Shown: positions 9,918-16,799 of the stretch, one piece after another
Position numbering within the stretch: the first letter of the stretch is position 1
How the letters are laid out: each line of letters starts with the position of its first letter
Assembly (NCBI GenBank): GCA_023413555.1
Contig: JAEZPG010000079.1
Location: 13,478-77,477, forward strand
DNA length: 64,000 nucleotides
Origin: Bacillota bacterium
Lineage (GTDB): Bacteria > Bacillota > Clostridia > Lachnospirales > Lachnospiraceae
Reading direction: 5' to 3'
The notes under the pieces: generated by a model
Database searches by the model: none
What the model saw: the letters and a program-made list of their open reading frames with translations, nothing else
What the model was told of the DNA's origin: nothing
Program-made: the position numbers and the translations under genes

Positions 9918-10568
9918 ATGAGCATCAAGTTTAATATGGAGGGTGGAGTATTTTCTTCCCTTAACAAGCTATGTGATATTATATTTTTAAGTGTATTATG
10001 GATCTTTCTTTGTATTCCTATTATTACGATTGGCCCAGCAACTGCAGCACTTTACTATACCACGGTCAAGGTAATAAGAAAGGAACGTGGTTATGTTTGG
10101 CACGAATTCTGGCACTCTTTCAAGTCTAATTTTGTGTCAGGTGCTATCTATACCGTGGTTTTAGCTGGGACTATTGCGGCCATCTACTATGGTTTAGCGA
10201 TAACAGCCCAGTCAAACGCAATGATGTCTCAGATGTCACATTATGTATATATCATACTGGTCTTTATTGTAACTTATTGCTATGTATTTTTGTTTCCGGT
10301 CTTATCACGGTTTTTCCTATCAAGAGTACAGACTATGAAAATGGCATTACTCTTATCATTAAAACATTTTCCTACTACATTTGGACTTATTGTGATACTA
10401 ATTGTCGGAGGGATTGCTACAACAATGTTATGGCCGCTTCTATTGGTTACGCCTGTCGTAGTATCTCTTTTGTCATCCTTTTTAATTGAACGGGTATTTA
10501 GACGATATCAGCCGAAACCTGAGGAGGGCGCTGATAAGGAACAACTGGATTGGTACCAGACACTATAG
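9918..10568 (+). CDS. YesL-like DUF624 membrane protein
   Basis: This protein of about 216 residues has four to five hydrophobic segments and the DUF624 pattern near the start (GVFSSLNKLCDIIFLSVLWIFLC split by a CIPIITIGPATAALYY stretch). YesL-like proteins are regularly found beside YesM/YesN and sugar ABC transporters; their biochemical role is unknown. The ATG at 9918 sits six bases after AAAGGAG; the GTG immediately before it (9915) is too close to that site. It is the last gene of the alpha-galactoside cluster, 32 bp after the regulator. Confidence 0.8.
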   Translation: MSIKFNMEGGVFSSLNKLCDIIFLSVLWIFLCIPIITIGPATAALYYTTVKVIRKERGYVWHEFWHSFKSNFVSGAIYTVVLAGTIAAIYYGLAITAQSNAMMSQMSHYVYIILVFIVTYCYVFLFPVLSRFFLSRVQTMKMALLLSLKHFPTTFGLIVILIVGGIATTMLWPLLLVTPVVVSLLSSFLIERVFRRYQPKPEEGADKEQLDWYQTL

Positions 10569-10759
10569 CTACGGCAACAAAACGAATATTGACCAGGATT
10601 GTTAAGAATGCTATTATACACGTAATTGTATATTATCACTATATTATAGAGAAAACAGGAGAATAATACGGAGAAAAGTAGTCGTTTATACAAAGAAGTG
10701 AAAAAATGGATACTTCATAATGGAAGGGAACTAGAAGTTACACTATGGAACTAGTTAGT

Positions 10760-10808
10760 GGGGTATTATATCATGGCTTTATCAGTCCTGATATAGTACC
10801 CCATTTTG
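10760..10808 (+). terminator. probable terminator at the end of the alpha-galactoside cluster
   Basis: A 14-bp stem with one wobble pair is formed by GGGGTATTATATCA and TGATATAGTACCCC, followed by ATTTT. It lies between convergent genes (DUF624 and trmO) and may serve both, although the T tract is short on either strand. Confidence 0.6.
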
Positions 10809-11285
10809 CTAGAAGTTAAAGACTTCTTCCCATGGGAAGCTACCTGACTCTTCGATACATTTTGGCCATTCCTTACACCAATTTGGAACCTCAGGGTTCT
10901 CAACACGATCAAGACTAGGGGTGTATGGCTTAATGTCTAGTATTGGCGTATGGTCATTGGCGTCAATGTAGTCAATCTGTAGAAGTCCTGTTTCATTATT
11001 GATATGAAGAACTTGGACAGTAGTTAAGGCGATGGGATTAGGGCGTACAGGGGATCGGGTAGCAAAAATACCCATCTGTTCCGGTGCATTTTTATAAGGT
11101 TTTGGGGTCTGAAGCACAGATCTTGCTTCTTTGCTGTCAAAATCACTAAACCACCATAGTACCTGAATGTGGCTAAAACCATCTAATGCTGTTAAAGCTG
11201 GAATATAGTTAGAATCAATTTGAAGAAAGGTCTCATCACCTTTGTTTTGTATTGTGCCGATGCTGTGTACCTCATATGATGCCAT
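10809..11285 (-). CDS. trmO: TrmO/TsaA-family tRNA (t6A37) N6-methyltransferase
   Basis: This 158-residue protein has the TsaA/YaeB beta-barrel fold. It begins with the typical SIGTIQN motif and carries the signature FATRSPVRPNPI (about residues 75-86), which is part of the SAM-binding site in TrmO. TrmO methylates N6-threonylcarbamoyladenosine at position 37 of tRNA-Thr. The C-terminal LDIKPYTPSLD motif is also typical. This is a short form without the extra C-terminal domain of the E. coli protein. AAGGAGG-like purines precede the start. Some family members may act on other substrates, so the exact modification is inferred. Confidence 0.85.
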   Translation of the reverse strand: MASYEVHSIGTIQNKGDETFLQIDSNYIPALTALDGFSHIQVLWWFSDFDSKEARSVLQTPKPYKNAPEQMGIFATRSPVRPNPIALTTVQVLHINNETGLLQIDYIDANDHTPILDIKPYTPSLDRVENPEVPNWCKEWPKCIEESGSFPWEEVFNF

Positions 11286-11362
11286 TTTAATTCCTCCTTA
11301 TTATTATGATATCATCAAGATAGACCCTGACATCATGTGAGTGTCAAGTAATAAAGAATAAA

Positions 11363-12178
11363 TTATTTATTTTTTAGAGGAATCTGTATTTCTGTCAGAT
11401 ATTTCGTTGGGTTCTTTTCATTCCATGGACCACGATGAACAATCTGTCTAGTTGGACCAACCATATTGTATTTGCTGTTTTTCTGAAGCCACTTAGCAAA
11501 GGAAAGATAGGCACCTGCAATATTGGAGAAGTCTCCGTAGACCATGGTACAGGCCATAATTGGAACAGGTTCCGTATGACGAAATTGAAATTCTCCACTG
11601 CTACTTCCAATTTTATTTACAGGTGCGCATATCTCTACATCTATCTGTTCCTCACGATCATCCTCATCATGGTAGATGGAAAAGGTACTGCTTGAAATCT
11701 CCAGTTGTTGGCGTGAGGCATAATCTGATAGCTTTTTCCATAACTGTCCCTCTTCATAATAATTAGGGATCACCTGTCGTAGTGAGAGGACCTGGTAGCT
11801 TGGAATTGATTTAATTGTGATCTGGTAATGCATCTCTTGTTTGGTTTGAAGCAGTTCTTTTTTGGCCAGTAATATTTTACTTAGCTTATCTTTCTCCGTC
11901 TGGATGTTATATAGTATTTCCTCCTGTTTCCTATCTAATTGTTGTGTAAGAGAAGTTGTATCCTCTTGGTTTAACGCCGTAACTATTTCGGCAACAAGAA
12001 AGCCACAGTCACGCATATAGATGATTTTATTTAGGATGGGAATCTGATCTACCGAGTACATACGGTAGCCTGAACGGGAATCTACTAAAGCAGGTTTTAA
12101 TAAACCCATTTCATCATAATATCGTAGCATTCGGATAGTCACTTGAGTAAGCTTTGAGAATTCACCAATAAGAAACAT
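11363..12178 (-). CDS. MerR-family regulator with GyrI-like effector domain
   Basis: This 271-residue protein has an N-terminal MerR winged helix (LIGEFSKLTQVTIRMLRYYDEMGLLKP), a coiled-coil dimerisation helix (about 75-120), and a C-terminal GyrI/BmrR-like ligand-binding domain with paired beta-strands (ITIKSIPSYQVLSLRQ to LTEIQIPLK). The start is set at the ATG at 12178 because an AGGAGG site lies nine bases before it; the longer frame to 12229 adds 17 residues with no ribosome site. BmrR-like regulators sense lipophilic cations and drugs and act by twisting a long-spacer promoter. The target is unknown; a divergent second MerR gene lies nearby. Confidence 0.85.
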   Translation of the reverse strand: MFLIGEFSKLTQVTIRMLRYYDEMGLLKPALVDSRSGYRMYSVDQIPILNKIIYMRDCGFLVAEIVTALNQEDTTSLTQQLDRKQEEILYNIQTEKDKLSKILLAKKELLQTKQEMHYQITIKSIPSYQVLSLRQVIPNYYEEGQLWKKLSDYASRQQLEISSSTFSIYHDEDDREEQIDVEICAPVNKIGSSSGEFQFRHTEPVPIMACTMVYGDFSNIAGAYLSFAKWLQKNSKYNMVGPTRQIVHRGPWNEKNPTKYLTEIQIPLKNK

Positions 12179-12229
12179 ATGAGCTCGCCTCCTTTCCTTC
12201 ATTATAATTATAATTTTATAATACTTCAA

Positions 12230-12625
12230 GATTTTGGAATATTAAAGACACTTTATTCCGTTAGAATACTAATTTATAGAATAAATAGAAAATATTGTTA
12301 TAGAATCTCGGAATGTGATATAATGGAGTGGTATATTAAATCTATCTGGCGTATCTAAAAGGTTAATTAAACAGTAAAAAAGAGGCTATTTTATGGTGAA
12401 ATATAGTATTTTTCTAATTAATCCCATAGAATATGATATTAGAGGGTGTTCAAAGGTTTTAAAGATGCTTGTGTTGATTATAGTCTTAACGATTTGCAAT
12501 GTGAGGAAGTGATAGCGGAAAACACGAGCAAAGACTGGGATAATGTAGTGGAATGAATATCTATGAAATTCTGTCATATACAATAGGTTTATACCAAATT
12601 TAGCACAGAGGGAAAAGGAGGATAT
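12230..12625. other. intergenic region with promoter-like site and degraded coding-like sequence
   Basis: About 400 bp between the two MerR genes. On the plus strand TTGTTA (12295-12300), an 18-bp spacer and TATAAT (12319-12324) could drive the second MerR gene from far upstream. Bases about 12392-12556 read like remnants of protein-coding sequence in two frames broken by stops (for example a run ending in TSKDWDNVVE before a stop at 12556), but no family was recognised. No complete gene is supported here. Confidence 0.4.
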
Positions 12626-13459
12626 ATGAAGAGTGATTTTTATTCAATAGGTCAGCTCGCTGCAATTTGTAATGTGTCAGATCAGACGCTAAGATTTTAT
12701 GATAAAATAAATCTGCTAAAACCTTCTAAAGTTGATGAGAATAATGGATATAGGTATTATTCGGATACAGATATATTAAAACTAAGGATTATTTGCGATT
12801 TGAAAAAAATAGGGTTATCCTTGGAAGAAATAAATGATTATCTAATTAATGACAACAGTCATTATACAATCAACCTATTGGAGAAAAAAAGACAGGAATA
12901 TAGTGATATGTTATCATCTGTTAATTCCGTTCTGGAAAGAATTAATAATCGTATTGAAAGATTAAGCTTCCATGAAACAGCAGCTGGAAGCATTAATGAG
13001 TTCTCAAAAACAATAGAAATAAAGCAGATACCACAAAGAGTAGTTGCATATACTAGGTATCGTTCAAACTGTTACCATGAAGCATTAGCGAAGAGATTTT
13101 TTGAATTAGATAATCTAGTCAAGATGCATAATATGCAAGCATCTGATTCTAGATTGGCAATATATCATGACTTTTTGAAGAATTTTAATCCAGAGGACTG
13201 TGATTTAGAGATTTGTATTCCTGTAGACAATCAATTTGCTAATCAGGGATGTGTTAGATCGATACCTGCAGGTCTATATGCAACAGGAATATATAAAGGA
13301 AATTGTCAGGGATATTGTGACTATTTGGTTACTTGGTTAAATAATCATGGCTATGAAATTATTGGCCCTGGGATAGAAATATACATAAATAGTTTTGAAA
13401 ATACTAGATTTTCAAAGAATTTTGTAACAGAAGTACAATTTCTTGTAAAAAAGTGTTGA
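12626..13459 (+). CDS. MerR-family regulator with GyrI-like effector domain
   Basis: This 277-residue protein has an N-terminal MerR HTH (YSIGQLAAICNVSDQTLRFYD), a dimerisation helix at about 75-118, and a C-terminal GyrI-like domain (IEIKQIPQRVVAYTRYRS through TEVQFLVKK). The ATG at 12626 follows AAAGGAGG by six bases. It shares architecture with the minus-strand regulator at 11363-12178 but is clearly divergent in sequence. The beta-propeller lipoprotein gene begins 52 bp downstream and could be in the same transcript. Ligand and targets are unknown. Confidence 0.85.
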   Translation: MKSDFYSIGQLAAICNVSDQTLRFYDKINLLKPSKVDENNGYRYYSDTDILKLRIICDLKKIGLSLEEINDYLINDNSHYTINLLEKKRQEYSDMLSSVNSVLERINNRIERLSFHETAAGSINEFSKTIEIKQIPQRVVAYTRYRSNCYHEALAKRFFELDNLVKMHNMQASDSRLAIYHDFLKNFNPEDCDLEICIPVDNQFANQGCVRSIPAGLYATGIYKGNCQGYCDYLVTWLNNHGYEIIGPGIEIYINSFENTRFSKNFVTEVQFLVKKC

Positions 13460-13511
13460 CCTTATTGTCACTATAAGGTTTATAATGGTCAAAAAAGGGA
13501 GGAATTGACTG

Positions 13512-14555
13512 ATGTTAAAAAAGATAGTAATAGTTGCATGTTTGATGGCTTTGCCAATGCTTATAGCCTGTGGTGAGAAGAATGAGCCAGCACCAACCCA
13601 GACTGTTAAGCCTACTACGAAGGAGAGTACAGTTAATAGTGAAAAACCAACTGTAATACCAACTGTAATACCTACTGAAAAGCCAAGTGAGCAGCCGAAA
13701 ATATCGGATACTGTCAAGGCTACAGTCTTTGCTGAACTCGAGGGAGAAGTAAGTGCCGGAATTATTTTTGATAATAATAAAATAATGTATGTTGCAAAAA
13801 ATGAAGAGCTTCTCAAGATTACCCCTGATGGAAAGGTTTCTACCTTCTGCTCGTTTAAGGATTTGCCAAAGGGACTGGACTATTACTTTACAAGTCCATT
13901 GATTTGGGATATGACCTTTGATAAGGATGGAAATATCTTAGCAGCTGCTCAAGATAGAATATTTAAAATCACACCAAAAGGTAAGGTAACAACCTTAATT
14001 AGAGAAGATTTTAAAGGTTTTTTAGGAGCTAGTGGAATTGAGTGTGATAAACAGGGAAATATGTATATCACCAATGGAAACACCATTGACAAGTATTCAC
14101 CTAAACTTGAAAAAACGACATTTATAGATGGTGCTGATAAGGGCTATACTAGCTTTTTCTCTTTAGAATTTGATTCTGAGGGTAAGAATTTATATGTTAC
14201 CGATTTTTTTACTAAGAGTCTACTTAAGTATGAAATTGATTCAGAGGGAAAAGCCAGTAATACTCCAACAGAGATTGTTAAAGAACCAATTAAGAATTCA
14301 GGCGATTATGGAGCACCACTAAATATCACTTTTTCAGAAAACGATAATATGTATGTTTCCATTGATGGAATGAACCAGATTTTAAAAATGGATACTAGTG
14401 GGAAAATTGAGTTTTTGGTACTTGGAGAAGAGGCTATCTCAAATCATATTATAGCCTTTGGTGGAAAAGGTTTTGACGAAGAAAGTTTTTACATAACAAC
14501 CTATGAAGGTAAGAAAGTATATGAATATAAAGTAGGTGAGAAGGCTAAAAAATAG
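13512..14555 (+). CDS. lipoprotein with NHL/SMP-30-like beta-propeller
   Basis: This 347-residue protein has a signal peptide (KKIVIVACLMALPMLIAC) with lipobox Cys-20, a Thr/Pro-rich linker (about 25-65) containing PTVIPTVIPTEKPSEQP, then repeated blades such as ILAAAQDRIFKITPKGKVT, MYITNGNTIDKYSP and MYVSIDGMNQILKMDTSGK. These are the marks of an extracellular six-bladed propeller. It should be anchored on the outer membrane face through a flexible spacer. An AAGGGAGG site precedes the ATG. Some family members are lactonases or binding proteins; no catalytic residue set could be assigned, so the function is unknown. Confidence 0.8.
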   Translation: MLKKIVIVACLMALPMLIACGEKNEPAPTQTVKPTTKESTVNSEKPTVIPTVIPTEKPSEQPKISDTVKATVFAELEGEVSAGIIFDNNKIMYVAKNEELLKITPDGKVSTFCSFKDLPKGLDYYFTSPLIWDMTFDKDGNILAAAQDRIFKITPKGKVTTLIREDFKGFLGASGIECDKQGNMYITNGNTIDKYSPKLEKTTFIDGADKGYTSFFSLEFDSEGKNLYVTDFFTKSLLKYEIDSEGKASNTPTEIVKEPIKNSGDYGAPLNITFSENDNMYVSIDGMNQILKMDTSGKIEFLVLGEEAISNHIIAFGGKGFDEESFYITTYEGKKVYEYKVGEKAKK

Positions 14556-14581
14556 TAGTTAAGTGATATCGTTTATACTAT

Positions 14582-14610
14582 TTGACACTTTACGAAGATT
14601 ATGTTATGAT
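14582..14610 (+). promoter_or_regulatory. SigA-type promoter of pnuC
   Basis: TTGACA (14582-14587), exactly 17 bp, then TATGAT (14605-14610). Transcription would start near 14617, leaving an untranslated leader of about 128 nt before pnuC. Confidence 0.8.
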
Positions 14611-14616
14611 AGGCAA

Positions 14617-14744
14617 CAATAAAGTACAAATAATAATTAACTGCCACCGGGTAGTGGAGCGAAAAGCATCCATATACACATCGTTAGGTCATAGAAGATG
14701 TGTACTATGGGTGTTTTTTTGTGCAGTTAGTTTAGGAGGAATTT
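14617..14744 (+). promoter_or_regulatory. structured pnuC leader, candidate riboswitch or attenuator
   Basis: The leader contains a compact conserved-looking block at 14641-14666 (CTGCCACCGGGTAGTGGAGC, with a CCAC/GTGG hairpin looping CGGGTA) directly followed by an intrinsic terminator (14666-14720), then the pnuC ribosome site. A promoter, small folded element and terminator before the gene are the arrangement of a transcriptional riboswitch. I could not assign it to a class with confidence; the sequence does not show the hallmark segments of TPP, ZTP, NAD+ or preQ1 elements as I know them. Confidence 0.6.
14666..14720 (+). terminator. intrinsic terminator inside the pnuC leader
   Basis: CATCCATATACACATC pairs with GATGTGTACTATGGGTG (one bulge and one wobble) around a loop of about 14 bases, followed by seven T. 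It lies between the promoter and pnuC, so it must be conditionally bypassed for the gene to be expressed. Confidence 0.85.
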
Positions 14745-15446
14745 ATGAATTTATATCAATCAATTACTAATCTGACAAAATTGGAAAGAGGACTATGGGG
14801 AGTATCATCGGTAGTAGTAGTTCTGTCAGCTTTACTTGGAGGGAATAGTGGCTTTTTAAGCGTCTTAGCTTCTCTTGTAGGAGTAACAGCCCTCATCTTT
14901 GTAGCTAGAGGAGATGTGTTAGGGCAAATCCTGACGGTACTCTTCAGTGTTCTATATGCCATTATATCTTATGAATTTCATTATTATGGGGAGATGATTA
15001 CTTATATAGGAATGACAGCTCCAATAGCCGGAATGTCTGTTGTTTCTTGGATAAGGAATCCTTATGAAGCTGGTAGAGGAGAGGTTAAAGTGGCCAATAT
15101 GGAAAAATGGAATGTTGTGTTAATGGTTGTGTTAACAATCGTTGTTACCTTTCTGTTCTATTTTGTGCTGGCCTATTTCAATACCACAAACCTTATTATA
15201 AGTACAATATCTATTGCCACAAGTTTTTTAGCATCTTACTTAATGTTATTTCGGAATTCAGCTTATGCACTTGCCTATGGTGCAAATGATATTGTACTCA
15301 TTATATTATGGGTCCTAGCTACAAGGGAGGACTCATCTTATCTACCTATGGTCATTAATTTTATCATGTTTTTCTTAAACGATATGTATGGATTTTATAA
15401 CTGGAGGAAGATGCAGAATAGACAATCTTGCCATGTTTCTCTATAA
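14745..15446 (+). CDS. pnuC: PnuC-family nicotinamide riboside transporter
   Basis: This 233-residue membrane protein has about seven hydrophobic segments and the PnuC pattern: a short amphipathic start, GLWGVSSVVVVLSALLGG, the periodic FSVLYAIISYEFHYYGE segment, and the WIRNPY loop before the second half. PnuC proteins are facilitated carriers for nicotinamide riboside or related vitamin precursors, trapped by phosphorylation in the cell. The start follows TTTAGGAGG. It overlaps the convergent ogt gene by 6 bp at its 3' end. A decayed nadC lies 580 bp downstream, which supports a pyridine salvage role, but other PnuX ligands remain possible. Confidence 0.88.
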   Translation: MNLYQSITNLTKLERGLWGVSSVVVVLSALLGGNSGFLSVLASLVGVTALIFVARGDVLGQILTVLFSVLYAIISYEFHYYGEMITYIGMTAPIAGMSVVSWIRNPYEAGRGEVKVANMEKWNVVLMVVLTIVVTFLFYFVLAYFNTTNLIISTISIATSFLASYLMLFRNSAYALAYGANDIVLIILWVLATREDSSYLPMVINFIMFFLNDMYGFYNWRKMQNRQSCHVSL

Positions 15447-15905
15447 GGCACCCCGTCTCTCCAAATCTAAAAGGTATTGTTTAACCTCAATTCCAGCACC
15501 AAACCCTACCATCGCTCCATTTACACCGACCACACGGTGACAAGGAACAATGATCATAATGGGATTCCTGTTATTGGCCCCACCAACTGCTCTAGATGCC
15601 TTTGGTTGTCCGATGACTTTGGCTATATCACCATAACTGCGAGTCTCTCCATAGGGAATGTCCTGTAGAGCAATCCACACTTTTTTCTGAAAGACAGTTC
15701 CCTCGGCCCTAAGTGGAAGGTGAAAGGTAGTTCTGGTTCCCTCAAAGTATTCCTTAAGCTGGATGGTAGCTTCCTTTTGTAAGGGTGAAGGTGCTTGGCT
15801 GGAGGGTATTGCACTAGTATCAAGATGTAATCCAACCAGATATCCATCTTCTTCCTTCAAACATAAAACTCCAATTGGAGAATTAATAGTATAAGTTGTT
15901 TTCAT
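15441..15905 (-). CDS. ogt: methylated-DNA--protein-cysteine methyltransferase
   Basis: This 154-residue protein carries the acceptor motif IIVPCHRVVG with the alkyl-accepting Cys at about residue 122, the DNA-binding helix ASRAVGGANNRNP, and QDIPYGETRSYGDIA, all typical of O6-alkylguanine-DNA alkyltransferases. It repairs O6-methylguanine and O4-methylthymine by irreversible transfer of the alkyl group to itself. Length matches the stand-alone Ogt/MGMT class without an Ada domain. It is convergent with pnuC, overlapping by 6 bp. The AGGTGG site precedes the start. Confidence 0.93.
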   Translation of the reverse strand: MKTTYTINSPIGVLCLKEEDGYLVGLHLDTSAIPSSQAPSPLQKEATIQLKEYFEGTRTTFHLPLRAEGTVFQKKVWIALQDIPYGETRSYGDIAKVIGQPKASRAVGGANNRNPIMIIVPCHRVVGVNGAMVGFGAGIEVKQYLLDLERRGAL

Positions 15906-16025
15906 GGTATACCACCTTTTTTATTGTAAAATTATTATCTATTAGTATATCATACTATAAAAATGTAATAAAGAAGGGGAGAGTAAATGAATAAGGATGA
16001 CCTTTGTACAAAATGAATGTATGTA

Positions 16026-16240
16026 ATGGCATTGCAACTCAACGCAGATGAGTGGATTCGGTTATCGTTAGAAGAGGATATTACAAGCGAGGATATTACT
16101 TCAAATTCAGTTATTAAAGAGTATCAAAAGGGAACAGTAGATCTCATGGAAGCAGGGGTAGATTATATTTCTTCTGGGGTCTAACCCATTCTACTCCAAT
16201 TCTTGATTTATCCCTAAAATATTTAACTCCAATGCGATAA
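16026..16240 (+). pseudogene. nadC: nadC remnant (quinolinate phosphoribosyltransferase), internally deleted and frameshifted
   Basis: Translation from the ATG at 16026 gives an NadC-like N terminus (IRLSLEEDITSEDITSNSVI) for about 40 codons, then jumps directly to MEAGVDYISSG, which corresponds to the C-terminal part of NadC (family pattern AGVDYISVGALTHS). After a stop at 16182-16184 the match continues in another frame as THSTPILDLSLK to a stop at 16240. Most of the roughly 280-residue enzyme, including the substrate-binding arginines and lysines, is missing. The de novo NAD enzyme is therefore not made from this locus; whether an intact copy exists elsewhere cannot be seen. Confidence 0.85.
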
Positions 16241-16371
16241 TACGGAAGATATGTGGAATAATTGGCTATATGAACAGGCGGAGGTATTTTAAACCTATGA
16301 AAAGCATCACTCTACTGTGAAAAATTCCTGTGAATTAATCGAAGAGTTGGGATAAAATGTTTTCTTGCACA

Positions 16372-16395
16372 TACAATGTAATTGTATACATTGTA
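16372..16395. promoter_or_regulatory. inverted repeat, possible operator
   Basis: TACAATGTA and TACATTGTA form perfect 9-bp arms around ATTGTA. A weak promoter-like TTGCAC (16365-16370) adjoins it. No gene starts soon after, so it may belong to the decayed nadC region or control a lost gene. Confidence 0.35.
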
Positions 16396-16508
16396 AATAC
16401 AGGAATATAGGGGATCGTATATCTCTATTTATACACTGTCCTATAATGTTTTGGAGAGAAAAAGGAGTACACGTGCGTGTGATGAAACTCTAATTTTATT
16501 AATTATAA

Positions 16509-16537
16509 TTGACATATTTTGGTAATATTCATATAAT
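16509..16537 (+). promoter_or_regulatory. SigA-type promoter of the metal-ATPase transcript
   Basis: TTGACA (16509-16514), a 17-bp spacer and TATAAT (16532-16537), both perfect hexamers. The leader to the ATG at 16800 is about 255 nt and contains the NiCo-type aptamer. Confidence 0.85.
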
Positions 16538-16591
16538 GGATTAATAATCTCTTTGCGCTGCATTACATTCTTGATTTGGAATGCGAGTTCA

Positions 16592-16720
16592 ACAGTACAA
16601 ACTGAGCAGGCGATGAATCTTTCTAAGATCATGGGGCCGGGCCGCCGTTTTAGTGGCAGCAGATTGCAAATACGCACATCTGTGGGACAGTAGTATGTTC
16701 CATAGGTGTGCGTATTTGCT
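16592..16720 (+). promoter_or_regulatory. NiCo (czcD-type) riboswitch with overlapping expression-platform hairpin
   Basis: The leader shows the NiCo landmarks in order: ACTGAGCAGG (16601-16610), a GATGA-initiated hairpin, GGGCCGGGCCGCC (16634 on), a GGCAGC return arm, a hairpin CAGAT...ATCTG (16660-16682), and GTGGGACAGT (16682-16691), whose CAGT can close P1 with ACTG. The 13-base arms GCAAATACGCACA (16666-16678) and TGTGCGTATTTGC (16707-16719) form an alternative hairpin that would destroy the last aptamer helix, the expected on/off switch. Family knowledge: this class binds Ni2+ and Co2+ cooperatively and has been reported to respond to Fe2+. The T tract after the hairpin is poor. Confidence 0.85.
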
Positions 16721-16799
16721 TCTAGGAACAATGACCCCGAAAATGGAGTGCCATAGAGCTATCAGACTAGTGCCGATAGGCAATAAGGAGGTAACTTTT

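Noticed and set aside
12386..12583. 65-codon minus-strand frame
   Set aside because: No ribosome site, no family resemblance, and the opposite strand shows better coding-like remnants.
14641..14666. ZTP or THF riboswitch
   Set aside because: The CCACCGGG block recalls parts of these RNAs, but the other conserved segments, such as the CCGCCUGGGC of ZTP, are missing.
14582..14770. 62-codon frame in the pnuC leader
   Set aside because: It starts on the -35 promoter element, runs through the terminator and has no ribosome site.
16592..16720. yybP-ykoY (Mn2+) riboswitch for the ATPase leader
   Set aside because: That class often precedes P-type pumps, but the motif order here matches NiCo and not the yybP-ykoY internal loops.
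16653..16799. N-terminal extension of the P-type ATPase frame
   Set aside because: The 49 extra codons lie on the riboswitch and its hairpin, have no ribosome site and do not look like a pump; the ATG at 16800 follows AAGGAGG.
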